Assembly (NCBI GenBank): GCA_963816555.1
Contig: CAWFLD010000006.1
Location: forward strand, 1 to 64,000
Source of the DNA: Lutibaculum sp963816555
Lineage (GTDB): Bacteria; Pseudomonadota; Alphaproteobacteria; Rhizobiales; Tepidamorphaceae
DNA length: 64,000 bases
Direction: 5' to 3'
Shown: positions 48,527 through 60,153 of the stretch, piece by piece
Layout of the letters: each line of letters begins with the position of its first letter
How positions within the stretch are numbered: position 1 is the stretch's first letter
Program-made: the position numbers and the translations under genes
The notes under the pieces: model-generated
Database searches by the model: none
Seen by the model: only the letters and a program-made list of their open reading frames with translations
Told to the model about the DNA's origin: nothing

Positions 48527-49699
48527 TCACGCGGCCTTGGCGAGCTCGCCCTTGGCGGTGGCGAAGGCCCAGTCGAGCCAGGGCGTCAGCGCCTGGACGT
48601 CGGCGGTCTCGACCGTCGAGCCGCACCAGATCCGCAGGCCGGCCGGCGCGTCGCGGTAGTGGCCGATGTCGAGGGCGACGCCCTCCTGGTCGAGCAGCGC
48701 GACGATGCGCTTGGCGACCGTCGTCTCGGCCTCCTCGCCCTGCGCGGCCACGTCCGGATCGGCGATCCTGAGGCAGACCGAGGTGTTGGAGCGGACCTTC
48801 GGGTCGCCGGCCAGGAAGTCGACCCACGCCGTCGCGTCGACCCAGCGCGCCAGCGCGTCGGCGTTGGCGTCGGCGCGGCCGACGAGCCCCTGCAGGCCGC
48901 CGACGCTGCGGCCCCACTTCAGCGCGTCGACGTAGTCCTCGACGCAGAGCATCGAGGGCGTGTTGATCGTCTCGCCCTTGAAGATGCCCTCGTTGAGCTT
49001 GCCGCCCTTGGTCATGCGGAAGATCTTCGGCAGCGGCCAGGACGGCGTGTAGCTCTCCAGCCGCTCGACGGCGCGGGGGCCGAGGATCAGCATGCCGTGC
49101 GCCGCCTCGCCGCCCATCACCTTCTGCCAGGAGAAGGTGACGACGTCGAGCTTCGACCACGGCAGGTCCTGCGCGAAGGCGGCCGAGGTCGCGTCGCAGA
49201 TCGTCAGGCCCTTGCGGTCGGCCTTGATCCAGTCGCCGTCCGGCACGCGCACGCCGGAGGTCGTGCCGTTCCAGGTGAAGACGACGTCGCGGTCGGTGTC
49301 GACGGTGGAGAGATCGGGCAGCTCGCCGTAGGGCGCCTCGATCTTGCGGACGTCGCCGAGCTTGAGCTGCTTGACGATGTCGGTGACCCAGCCCTGGCCG
49401 AAGCTTTCCCAGGCCAGCACGTCGACGCCGCGCTCGCCGAGCAGCGACCAGATCGCCATCTCGACGGCGCCCGTGTCGGAGGCCGGAACGATGCCGATGC
49501 GGTGGTCGTCGGGGACCTGCAGCACCTCGCGCGTCAGGTCGATCGCCTCTTTCAGGCGCGCCTTGCCGGGCTTGGAGCGGTGGGAGCGGCCGAGGATTGC
49601 GTCCTGGAGCGCCTCGAGCGACCAGCCGGGCCGCTTGGCGCAGGGGCCGGACGAGAATCGCGGATTGCCCGGCCGCATGGCCGGTTTGGTCGTGGTCAT
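48527..49699 (-). CDS. serC: Phosphoserine aminotransferase SerC
   Basis: A 390-residue class V PLP transaminase that makes O-phosphoserine from phosphohydroxypyruvate and glutamate. It is the alphaproteobacterial/Methanosarcina-like form: PRFSSGPCAKRPGW at the start, ASDTGAVEMAIWSLLG for PLP, CDATSAAFAQDL, and PLP lysine in TFSWQKVMGGEAAHG. The ATG at 49699 starts the usual MTTTKPAMRPGNPRFS. A structured leader precedes it and serA follows. Confidence 0.95.
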   Translation of the reverse strand: MTTTKPAMRPGNPRFSSGPCAKRPGWSLEALQDAILGRSHRSKPGKARLKEAIDLTREVLQVPDDHRIGIVPASDTGAVEMAIWSLLGERGVDVLAWESFGQGWVTDIVKQLKLGDVRKIEAPYGELPDLSTVDTDRDVVFTWNGTTSGVRVPDGDWIKADRKGLTICDATSAAFAQDLPWSKLDVVTFSWQKVMGGEAAHGMLILGPRAVERLESYTPSWPLPKIFRMTKGGKLNEGIFKGETINTPSMLCVEDYVDALKWGRSVGGLQGLVGRADANADALARWVDATAWVDFLAGDPKVRSNTSVCLRIADPDVAAQGEEAETTVAKRIVALLDQEGVALDIGHYRDAPAGLRIWCGSTVETADVQALTPWLDWAFATAKGELAKAA

Positions 49700-49783
49700 G
49701 ATAGCTACCCTCACAGATAGTCGCGCCTCGTTGGGGAGGCGTGTCCCACCGATTGGGGTACGTCCAACCGCAGACCCTGTCAA
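49700..49783 (-). promoter_or_regulatory. serC promoter and candidate serC-type leader RNA
   Basis: On the minus strand TTGACA (49783-49778) is followed after 17 bases by TACCCC (49760-49755), a plausible promoter. The transcript would then form a hairpin CGCCTC-CCCAAC-GAGGCG (49741-49724) and run through CTATCTGTGAGGGTAGCTATC to the start codon, with GAGGG as ribosome site. A short serC RNA motif of this position is known in alphaproteobacteria upstream of serC-serA operons. The assignment is from position and shape only. Confidence 0.5.
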
Positions 49784-49869
49784 CGCGCCATCGGGGGCGG
49801 CCGTGCGGCACAAAAGCAAGCGGCGGGCCGAAGCCCGCCGCCAAACCGTTGCCCTCGTTCGGGAACCGC

Positions 49870-50598
49870 TCAGTTGAGCATGTAGCGGATGCCGACACGC
49901 GCCTCGTGCGCGTTGAGGTCCTTGATCTGGATCGACTCGCCAAGACCCCAGGTGTCGTGCGCGTCGACCTCGCCGAGATGCAGGTAGCGGTAGCCGACGT
50001 CGACCGCCAGGTTGGGGGTCATGTCGTAGGACACGCCCGCCATCACGGCCCAGGCCAGGTTCCACTTGCTCGAGCTCTCCTCGAAGAAGTCGTTCGGCAG
50101 GAGGTCGTTCTGGTAGTTCGACAGCGTGTTGTAAGCGCCGCCGATGCCGGCGCCGACATACGGCGTGATGCGCTTCCACGTGCCGAGGTCGACGTAGGCG
50201 TTGGCCATCACCGTCCACGACGAGATGTCGCCGTGCTCGAGATAGAAGGGGGCATCGAACGCGGTGTCGGGCGAATAGCTCGTCGTCACGTCGGCGCGGA
50301 ACCACGGGTTGAACTTGTAGCCGGCGCCGACGCCGACCATCCAGCCGTCGTCGAGCTTCTCGTCGTTATAGGCGCAGACGCCGCACGCACCGACATAGCT
50401 CGCGTCGGGCGTGGTGTTCGCGCGGTAGCCGACGTCGCCGCGCAGGTACCAGTTCGAGCCGAACTCGACCGGCACCGGCTCCACCACGGGAGCCTGCACC
50501 GGCGGCGTCCAGATGTCCGCCGCGGCGGCCGGACCGACCGCCCCGAGCACCACGCCGGCGGCTGCCAGCGCCAGTCCAGCAAAGTTCTTCATCATCAT
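49870..50598 (-). CDS. Outer-membrane beta-barrel protein (Omp25/Omp31-like)
   Basis: About 240 residues with a signal peptide ending AAAADIW (about residue 27). After a Pro-rich segment the barrel starts at SNWYLRGDVGYR, with alternating aromatic strands (GVGAGYKFNPWFRADVTTSY, MANAYVDLG, YVGAGIGGAYN) and a C-terminal strand ending YMLN. Such proteins are abundant surface proteins of Hyphomicrobiales. ATG repeats at the start leave its first residue uncertain by three codons. A paralogue lies directly upstream. Confidence 0.87.
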   Translation of the reverse strand: MMMKNFAGLALAAAGVVLGAVGPAAAADIWTPPVQAPVVEPVPVEFGSNWYLRGDVGYRANTTPDASYVGACGVCAYNDEKLDDGWMVGVGAGYKFNPWFRADVTTSYSPDTAFDAPFYLEHGDISSWTVMANAYVDLGTWKRITPYVGAGIGGAYNTLSNYQNDLLPNDFFEESSSKWNLAWAVMAGVSYDMTPNLAVDVGYRYLHLGEVDAHDTWGLGESIQIKDLNAHEARVGIRYMLN

Positions 50599-50644
50599 AC
50601 CTCGATCGTTCGAGAGGCGGCCGTCGCCGACGGCCCGCCCGTGG

Positions 50645-51427
50645 TCACATCGCGTAGCGGAAGCCGAGGAAGACGTCGTGCGACGTCAGGTCCTTGAAGG
50701 TGTAGGGATTGAAGGTCCCGGGATTGGTCGGGCTGTTGTAGGAGTACATGTCCTTGGTCTTGGCATCGCCGAGGCTCACGTAGCGGTAGCCGAGCTCCAT
50801 CGTCAGGTTCGGCGCGACCTCGTAGCCGACGCCGGCATAGAGCGCCCAGGCGAGGTCGAAGCTCGGATCCGCGTTGGCGTATCCGACGGCGGCGTTGGCG
50901 ACGCCGATGTCGCGGAAATTGTCGATCGAGGTGTAGGCGCCGCCGATACCCGCGCCGACATAGGGCGAGATGCCGTGCCAGGAGCCGAGGTCGACATAGG
51001 CGTTGGCCATGACGAGCCACTCGGACTTGGTGCCGGAGTAGTTGTCGTCATAGGTGCCGGTGGCGTCGGTGTAGGTCTGCAGGCCGTGGAACGTCGCGCC
51101 GCCGCGATACTCGCCGGAGATGTCGCCGCGCAGCCAGCTGTTGAGCCGGTAGCCGATCGCCGCGCCGACGATCGGCGCGCTGTCGAAGCCGCTGTCGAGC
51201 GTGGTGACGTTGCCGGCCGCAGCCGTCGCGGCGTCGGACAGCTCGTCGACCTGCTGGTTGCTCATGCCGACATAGCCGCGCAGATACCACTTCGAGCCGA
51301 AGTCCTCCTTCATCGGAAGGGGCTCGATCATCTGCGGCTGCGGCTGGTAGATATCGGCCGCGTGGGCACCCGTGGCCGCCGCGACCGCCAGTCCCGCCGT
51401 CATAAGCGTCGTCTTGAGGCTTTTCAT
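50645..51427 (-). CDS. Outer-membrane beta-barrel protein, paralogue of the neighbour
   Basis: A 260-residue barrel protein with a signal peptide ending AHAADIYQ (about residue 23). It shares with the next gene the framework GSKWYLRGYVG, AIGYRLNSWLRGDISGEY, MANAYVDLGSW and ISPYVGAGIGGAYTSIDN, and ends FLGFRYAM with a typical terminal aromatic strand. The ATG at 51427 follows GAAGG. Tandem duplication is evident. The upstream region carries several TTAA-type CtrA-like elements. Confidence 0.87.
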   Translation of the reverse strand: MKSLKTTLMTAGLAVAAATGAHAADIYQPQPQMIEPLPMKEDFGSKWYLRGYVGMSNQQVDELSDAATAAAGNVTTLDSGFDSAPIVGAAIGYRLNSWLRGDISGEYRGGATFHGLQTYTDATGTYDDNYSGTKSEWLVMANAYVDLGSWHGISPYVGAGIGGAYTSIDNFRDIGVANAAVGYANADPSFDLAWALYAGVGYEVAPNLTMELGYRYVSLGDAKTKDMYSYNSPTNPGTFNPYTFKDLTSHDVFLGFRYAM

Positions 51428-51493
51428 CACCTTCGATCCTTCCCCCGTCCATGCAGCCCGGCCCGCCTCGAAAACGGGGAGCAAGCTTCGTGA

Positions 51494-51561
51494 TGGTTAA
51501 GGATCTTCGGCGGGATTGGTTAAACAGCCTTTAACCAGCTTTCTTAACCAGACCGGTTAAC
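51494..51561. promoter_or_regulatory. Cluster of CtrA-like boxes between omp and aminotransferase genes
   Basis: TTAAACAGCCTTTAAC (51521-51536) fits the CtrA full site TTAA-N7-TTAAC exactly. ATGGTTAA at 51494-51501 is the reverse complement of the half-site TTAACCAT. Two more TTAA words (51544-51547 and 51557-51561) follow with 9-base spacing. The AT-rich cluster stands out in GC-rich surroundings and lies about 70-130 bases upstream of the outer-membrane protein start. CtrA control of it, or of the divergent aminotransferase gene, is plausible. Confidence 0.55.
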
Positions 51562-51613
51562 TATGGGCCCCGCGAAATATTCGGGACATTTCGACAAAGA
51601 CGAGAGACGTGTG

Positions 51614-52786
51614 ATGAAAGAGCAACATGGCGGGAGCCCGGCCACGACCGGGCCGATCGGCGACCAGCGGCACCTCTTCGACCTGCCGCGCGAGATCGCC
51701 TGGCTCAACTGCGCCTACATGTCGCCGCTGCCGAGGAGCGCGCGGCAGGCGGGCGAGGCCGCGATCCGCCGCAAGTCCGAGCCGTGGACGATCTCGCCGG
51801 TCGACTTCTTCACCGACTCCGAGGAGGCGCGGGGCCTGTTCGGCCGGCTGATCGGGGCGGCGGGCGACGACGTGGCGGTCGTGCCGTCGACCTCCTACGG
51901 CATCGCCACGGCCGCGCGGAACATCCGGGTCGCGCCGGGCCAGACGATCGTCCTGATGGAGGAGCAGTTCCCCTCGAACGTCTTCAGCTGGCGGCGCAAG
52001 GCCGAGGAGGAGAGCGCCGAGGTCCTGACCGCGCGGCGGCCGTCCGACGGCGACTGGGCGGCGGCGATCTGCGACCTGATCGACGACCGCACCGCCGTCG
52101 TGGCCGTCCCCAACTGCCACTGGAGCGACGGCTCGCTGGTCGATCTCGACCGGGTGGCGGAGAAGGGGCGGCGGCATGGGGCGGCGCTCGTGCTCGACCT
52201 CGCGCAGTCGATCGGCGCGCTGCCGGTGGACGTGGCGGCGCTGAAGCCCGACTACGTCGTCGCCGCCTGCTACAAGTGGATGCTCGGCCCCTATTCGCTC
52301 GGCTTCCTCTACGTCGCGCCGCACCGCCAGGGCGGGGTCCCGCTGGAGGAGAACTGGCTCACCCGCGCCGGGTCGGAGAACTTCGCCGGCCTCGCCGACT
52401 ACAGCCCCGACTACCAGCCGGGCGCGCGCCGCTTCGACATGGGCGAGCGCTCGAACTTCCACCTCATGCCGATGGCGCTCGCCTCGCTGCGCCAGATCCT
52501 CGACTGGCAGGTGCCGCGGATCGCGCAGGCGATCGGGGAGAAGACGCGGGCGATCGCGGAGCGGGCGGAGCCGCTCGGCTTCGAGGCCCCGCCGCAAGCG
52601 GCGCGCGCGCCGCATTTCCTGGGGCTGCGCCTGCCGGGCGGGGTCCCGGCGACGCTGCTGGACCGGCTGAAGGAGCGCAACGTCTTCGTCAGCGTGCGCG
52701 GTTCCTCGGTCCGCGTCACGCCGCACCTCTACAATGACGGGGAAGACGTCGAGCGCCTGTTCGAGGCGCTGAAGGCGGCGCTCTGA
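51614..52786 (+). CDS. Class V-fold PLP-dependent aminotransferase/lyase
   Basis: A 390-residue fold-type I enzyme. LFDLPREIAWLNCAYMSPLP opens the domain, VPSTSYGIATAARN binds PLP phosphate, HWSDGSLVDL and LVLDLAQSIGALPVDV hold the ring (Asp), and the PLP lysine lies in VAACYKWMLGPYSLGFL. It is near the kynureninase/isopenicillin-N-epimerase/cysteine desulfurase group, but the substrate is unknown. ATG 51614 has GAGA upstream; an earlier ATG at 51563 would add 17 residues. Confidence 0.84.
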   Translation: MKEQHGGSPATTGPIGDQRHLFDLPREIAWLNCAYMSPLPRSARQAGEAAIRRKSEPWTISPVDFFTDSEEARGLFGRLIGAAGDDVAVVPSTSYGIATAARNIRVAPGQTIVLMEEQFPSNVFSWRRKAEEESAEVLTARRPSDGDWAAAICDLIDDRTAVVAVPNCHWSDGSLVDLDRVAEKGRRHGAALVLDLAQSIGALPVDVAALKPDYVVAACYKWMLGPYSLGFLYVAPHRQGGVPLEENWLTRAGSENFAGLADYSPDYQPGARRFDMGERSNFHLMPMALASLRQILDWQVPRIAQAIGEKTRAIAERAEPLGFEAPPQAARAPHFLGLRLPGGVPATLLDRLKERNVFVSVRGSSVRVTPHLYNDGEDVERLFEALKAAL

Positions 52787-52828
52787 GGAAGGCCCCGCGG
52801 CCGCCGGGCCGCGAGGCGCCCGCCGGCG

Positions 52829-54175
<1,347 letters not shown>

Positions 54176-54473
54176 CTAGCCTTCCCTCTCTGCTGGAGCC
54201 GATCCATTTGGCCGGATTTCCATCCCGATACTACCCTTCGAACCTTCAACAATTGTAAGCGACTGTTACCCGCCGCCGGCCGGTGCATCCGCTCGCTCGC
54301 GGCAACCCCTTGTGAGCGCTTGCGGACACTGAGAGACGCCCCCTCATGTCTCACGTCTTGTTAATCCGGACGGCTGTAGCTTGATGCGTGACGCCTGTTG
54401 CCTTCCGGGCGGAGCATCGGCCGGATCGTGCAGAGCCGGCCAGTTCGGGACGATGCCCCGGCGCGGGAGCAGT
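54176..54473. other. Divergent promoter region, 298 bp
   Basis: Spacer between glmM and the receiver gene. It has a moderately AT-rich centre (TTCAACAATTGTAAGCGACTG near 54246) that may hold the promoters. No gene, terminator or repeat is recognisable. Confidence 0.4.
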
Positions 54474-55115
54474 GTGGAGAGCGCCTTGAATTACCAGGAC
54501 AGATTGTCCTCTCAAGCACGAACCGCAGGCTTCCGGGACCTGCAGGTCGCGATCGTCGACAACGACACGACGATCGCCCCCGTGCTGCGCTCGACGCTCG
54601 CCATGTGGGACATCACCAAGACGAAGATCTATGCCTCCAACAAGGAGGCGCTGCTCGACATCGTGCAGGACCGCAAGCCGGACATGGTGCTCCTGAACTG
54701 GTGCGGCACCCGGAACGACCCCCTGCAGTTCGCGCGCGTCGTGCGCGATCCCGACACCTTCCCCTTCCCGTTCCTGCCGATGGTGATCATGCTGTCGAAC
54801 GTGAAGCGCGACAAGGTCGTCGCGGCGCGCGACGCCGGCATGGACGAGTTCCTCGCCATCCCCTTCACGCCGAAGAACCTCTACGACCGGATCCATTCGA
54901 TCGTCCACGAGCGGCGCGGCTTCGTCCACGTCCCCACCTATTTCGGTCCGGACCGGCGGCGCGGCGCGATGGCCAACTATCTCGGCTGCGAGCGGCGCAG
55001 CGAGTCGATGCTGATCGATCCCGAGGACGGCCGCACCTATATCAGCCACGCCGACAACCGCCGCGAATACCTGGCGCCGTCCCAGCAGGACAGCCGCTTC
55101 GTCCTCAACATCTGA
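54474..55115 (+). CDS. Receiver-domain protein lacking the phospho-acceptor Asp
   Basis: About 213 residues. A CheY-like fold is visible: VAIVDNDTTIAPVLRSTLAM for the acidic pocket, strand 3 PDMVLLNWCGTRND, MVIMLSNVKRDKVVAARDAGM, and FTPKNLY with the conserved Lys. The expected Asp of strand 3 is Asn75, so normal phosphorylation is unlikely. A C-terminal about 70 residues (TYFGPDRRRGAMANYLGCER and onward) is not a DNA-binding domain and is rich in Arg and Tyr. The start is uncertain: GTG 54474 has GGGAG upstream, while in-frame ATGs at 54453 and 54381 exist. Confidence 0.78.
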   Translation: MESALNYQDRLSSQARTAGFRDLQVAIVDNDTTIAPVLRSTLAMWDITKTKIYASNKEALLDIVQDRKPDMVLLNWCGTRNDPLQFARVVRDPDTFPFPFLPMVIMLSNVKRDKVVAARDAGMDEFLAIPFTPKNLYDRIHSIVHERRGFVHVPTYFGPDRRRGAMANYLGCERRSESMLIDPEDGRTYISHADNRREYLAPSQQDSRFVLNI

Positions 55116-55131
55116 CGCACAGGGCGCACGG

Positions 55132-55174
55132 ACGAATCGGGCCGCCCCCGGCATCCGGGGACGGCCCAATTCGT
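55132..55174. terminator. Long hairpin between convergent receiver and ftsH genes
   Basis: ACGAAT-GGGCCG-CCCCGG pairs with CCGGGG-CGGCCC-ATTCGT over about 18 base pairs, with two single mismatches and a CAT loop. It lies between the two stops and could act in both directions, though neither side has a long T run. Confidence 0.65.
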
Positions 55175-55196
55175 TTGTCCGTCGTTCGTCCCGCCC

Positions 55197-57125
<1,929 letters not shown>

Positions 57126-57259
57126 ACCCTTCCTTCTCGTCCCTGCGCGGCTCGACGTGGGATGCCGCCGGCGCCGGGCGGTGTCCTATCCGGCCTAAGA
57201 TAAGGGGTGGCCCCCGCCTTGCCAAGAAGACCCGGCCATTCACGTAAATGCGACATGCC

Positions 57260-58552
57260 CTACCAGTCCGAAAAAACCGGCCGCTGATCGAGTTCCACGA
57301 AGCGGAAGTCGATCGAGCGGCCCTCGGAGGCGGGCCCCGGCCAGCCGGCCAGCGGCGCGGCGACGGGCGTGCCCCCGACGAAGGCGGCCGGAATGGTGCG
57401 CATGGCCGGCCGCGGCAGCGGCGGCCGCACCGGCAGCGCCGCGCCGCCGAGGGCGCCGACCTCGACCTCGGAGCGTCCGCCGTTGCGGACCCTGAAGCGG
57501 CTGTCCCAGAGGAGGCTCGCGCCCGGCGCAAGCGTCGCCCGCGGCAGGCCGTCGCGGCCCCACTCGCGGCACGCAAGACAGCCGAGCGGATGCGGGTGAA
57601 GCTCGCAGCCGGCGAGCGTCGCGCCCCTGAAGCCGGGTGCCTTCAGATCCTGCCATAACCGCTCGAGCCGCTCGAGCCGCGGCGGAAAGCCGCCGCCGCC
57701 GACGCTCATGAGCATGCGCGACAGGACGCGCAGCGCGACCTCCTCGTCGGCGGCCGCGAGCCGCTCGATGCCGAGGACCGCGCAGCCCGCCGGCGAGGCG
57801 TCGACCGCCTCGGCCTCGAGCGCCCGGGCGGCCGCCTCGAGCGCCTGCCGCGCGCGGCCCATGCGGGCCGCCGTCTCCGCCAGGCGCCGGGCGTCGAGGC
57901 CCTCCTCCGCCAGCAGCGGCATCAGGGCGCGCAGCCTGGCGCGGGCGAAGCGCGCGGAGCCGTTGCTCGGGTCCTCGATCCAGTCCTGCCCCAGCTCCCG
58001 CAGCGTCGCCCGCAGGCGCGCCTTGCCGACATCGAGGAGCGGCCGGAGGTGGACGACGTCGCCGCGCTGCGTCCGCGGCGCCATCCCCGCCAGCCCGTCG
58101 ACGCCGGAGCCGCGGGCGAGCCTGAGGAGGAAGGTCTCGGCCTGGTCGTCGAGATGGTGGGCGGTCAGGAGATGGTCCGCGCCGTGGCGGCGGCAGGCTT
58201 CGAGCAGCAGCCTGTAGCGCGCCTCGCGGGCGGCGGCCTGCAGGTTTCCCGCCGGCTTCGGGCCGGTCCAGCGCAGCGTCTCGTGCGGCAGCCCGGCGCA
58301 GGCGGCCCAGCCGGCCACGGCCCGGGCCTCGTCCGCGGCGTCGGGCCGCAGCCCGTGGTCGACCGTCAGGACGACGAGCGGAAGCGCCGGCGCACGGCGC
58401 TGCCGCCAGGCGGCGACGAGCCGCATCAGCGCGACGCTGTCCGCCCCGCCGGAGACGGCGAGCGCGACGCCGCGCGCCTCCGTCAGGCCGCCGAGGAGGA
58501 CATCGGCCTCCGCGGCCCCGACGGGCCCGGCGCCCTGGTCAGGAGCAGCCAC
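57260..58552 (-). CDS. tilS: tRNA(Ile)-lysidine synthase TilS
   Basis: A 430-residue enzyme that adds lysine to C34 of the AUA-reading tRNA-Ile. The PP-loop motif ALAVSGGADSVALM (about 30-43) is followed by VVLTVDHGLRPDAADEA, TAHHLDDQAETFLLRLARGS and LRPLLDVGKARLRATLRELG, which are the N-terminal catalytic signatures. The C-terminal part is more variable. The frame opens with GTG at 58552, overlapping the end of cpoB by 14 bases. Confidence 0.9.
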   Translation of the reverse strand: MAAPDQGAGPVGAAEADVLLGGLTEARGVALAVSGGADSVALMRLVAAWRQRRAPALPLVVLTVDHGLRPDAADEARAVAGWAACAGLPHETLRWTGPKPAGNLQAAAREARYRLLLEACRRHGADHLLTAHHLDDQAETFLLRLARGSGVDGLAGMAPRTQRGDVVHLRPLLDVGKARLRATLRELGQDWIEDPSNGSARFARARLRALMPLLAEEGLDARRLAETAARMGRARQALEAAARALEAEAVDASPAGCAVLGIERLAAADEEVALRVLSRMLMSVGGGGFPPRLERLERLWQDLKAPGFRGATLAGCELHPHPLGCLACREWGRDGLPRATLAPGASLLWDSRFRVRNGGRSEVEVGALGGAALPVRPPLPRPAMRTIPAAFVGGTPVAAPLAGWPGPASEGRSIDFRFVELDQRPVFSDW

Positions 58553-59438
58553 TCTTCTCCATCTCGCTGCGCGTCCGCTCGAGCACCGTCTGCGGCGCGT
58601 CGGGGAAGGTGTTGGAGATCTCGGAGAAGGTGGCGCAGGCCGCCTCGGTCTGGCCGAGCTCCTTCAGCGACATGCCGAGCTTGTAGAGGCTGTCGGGCGC
58701 CTTGGCGCTCTTGGGATAGTCGGTGTAGCCGGCGAGGAAGGCGTCGGCGGCGTCGCGGTACTGCCCCTGCGCGAACAGCGCCTCGCCCAGCCAGTACTGC
58801 GCGTTGCCGGCGAGGTCGTCCTTGGGGTGACGCTTCAGGAACTGGCGGAACGCCTGCTGCGCCGCGCCGAACTCGCCGCGCAGGATGTAGTCGTAGGCGG
58901 CGTCGTAGTCGTCGCGCGGGTCGCCGCTCGGCGACAGCATCGCCTGCGAGCCCTGGCCGGAACCGCCGGCCGGGCCCGTGCCGGCGTTCTGGCCGTCGCC
59001 CTCGAGGATCGAGATGTTGCCGTTCTGGTCGGGCCGGACGGAGCTCGGGTCGCCGCCGAACGCGCCGGACAGGTCGAGCCCCTGGCCCTCGCCGGGCAGC
59101 TGGCCGAGGACCTTCGGCGGCGCGCCGGGGCCGGCCTGGCCCTGCTGGCCGGGGGCGTAGTCGCCGCTCATGTCCATCGGGGCGGCGCCGCCGGGCGTGC
59201 CGTTGTAGGTCGCCGAGCTGCCCGCGCCCTGGGCCGCGCCGAGCTGCTGCTCGAGAATGCGCAGCCGGTGGTTGAGCGTCTCGACCTGTCCGTTGAGCTG
59301 CCGGATCTGCTCCTCGAGGGTCGAGACCCTCAGCGAGAGGTCGGCGCCGCTCTGGGCGGCGGCGGGCAGCGCCGCGGCGCCGAGGACGAGCATGCAGAGA
59401 AGCGCCGGCCGAAGCATCGCCTTCGCGAAGGATGGCAT
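58539..59438 (-). CDS. cpoB: Cell-division coordinator CpoB (YbgF), Tol-Pal system
   Basis: A 299-residue periplasmic protein with a signal peptide ending ALPAAAQSG (about residue 29). A coiled-coil trimerisation segment (LRVSTLEEQIRQLNGQVETL) is followed by a long Gly/Pro/Ser-rich linker and tetratricopeptide repeats (DAAYDYILRGEFGAAQQAFR, NAQYWLGEALFAQGQYRDAA and APDSLYKLGMSLKELGQTEA). It coordinates outer-membrane constriction with peptidoglycan synthesis. The linker is longer than in E. coli. Confidence 0.92.
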   Translation of the reverse strand: MPSFAKAMLRPALLCMLVLGAAALPAAAQSGADLSLRVSTLEEQIRQLNGQVETLNHRLRILEQQLGAAQGAGSSATYNGTPGGAAPMDMSGDYAPGQQGQAGPGAPPKVLGQLPGEGQGLDLSGAFGGDPSSVRPDQNGNISILEGDGQNAGTGPAGGSGQGSQAMLSPSGDPRDDYDAAYDYILRGEFGAAQQAFRQFLKRHPKDDLAGNAQYWLGEALFAQGQYRDAADAFLAGYTDYPKSAKAPDSLYKLGMSLKELGQTEAACATFSEISNTFPDAPQTVLERTRSEMEKSGCS

Positions 59439-59554
59439 GTTGTCACCGCTCTATCGTGTCGGGTTTGCAGGAGATCACCCGGTCACATGGCGGTCGAGTT
59501 CGACCAAAGTGAGGCCGGGCGGCGCGGGATCGCCCCGACGCCGCCCGGGACATA

Positions 59555-60040
59555 TCAGTTCAGCACCGTGACGGCACGCCGGTTCTGCGACCAGCAGGAG
59601 ATGTCGTCGCAGACCGCGACGGGGCGCTCCTTGCCGTAGGAGATCGTCCGCATCCGCGTGGCGGGCACGCCGAGCGAGGCGAGATACTCGCGCGTCACCT
59701 CGGCGCGGCGCTGGCCGAGCGCCAGGTTGTACTCGCGCGTGCCGCGCTCGTCGGCGTGGCCCTCGATGGTGATCTGGTACTTGGGATACTGGTTCAGCCA
59801 CTGCGCCTGCCGGTTCAGCGTCTCCCGCGCCTGCGGCGTCAGGTTCGTCGAGTCGGTCTCGAAGAAGACGCGATCGCCGACATTGACGGTGAAGTCCTGC
59901 TGGCTGCCGGGCGCGGCATTGCCAGCGAGACCAGCCTGCTGCTGGTCAAGCTGCTTGTTCTGGGCGCATGCCGCGGCAAACGATGCCAGCGCCAGGACGG
60001 CCAGCACCCGCACTGCGCGGCCCACGGAGAAACTCGACAT
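59555..60040 (-). CDS. pal: Peptidoglycan-associated lipoprotein Pal
   Basis: A 161-residue outer-membrane lipoprotein with lipobox FAAAC (lipidated Cys near residue 25). The OmpA-like domain shows VFFETDSTNLTPQARETLNR, ITIEGHADERGTREYNLALG and RRAEVTREYL, including the Asp and Arg that bind diaminopimelate. It anchors the outer membrane to peptidoglycan and partners TolB. Confidence 0.95.
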   Translation of the reverse strand: MSSFSVGRAVRVLAVLALASFAAACAQNKQLDQQQAGLAGNAAPGSQQDFTVNVGDRVFFETDSTNLTPQARETLNRQAQWLNQYPKYQITIEGHADERGTREYNLALGQRRAEVTREYLASLGVPATRMRTISYGKERPVAVCDDISCWSQNRRAVTVLN

Positions 60041-60098
60041 TCCGGAACTCCTCGAAACACGACCGGATTCTATTCATCCGATCAATAGGCCGTTTTCC

Positions 60099-60126
60099 TT
60101 AACCGCCCGTTGGCGAACGTGGTTAA
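60099..60126. promoter_or_regulatory. TTAACC...GGTTAA inverted repeat upstream of pal
   Basis: TTAACC at 60099-60104 and GGTTAA at 60121-60126 face each other across 16 bases in the tolB-pal gap, about 60-85 bases before the pal start. Each is a CtrA half-site-like word. The spacing is not the canonical one, so the role is uncertain. Confidence 0.35.
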
Positions 60127-60153
60127 CGGCGTTGATGGCCTGGGCGGTCCCCG

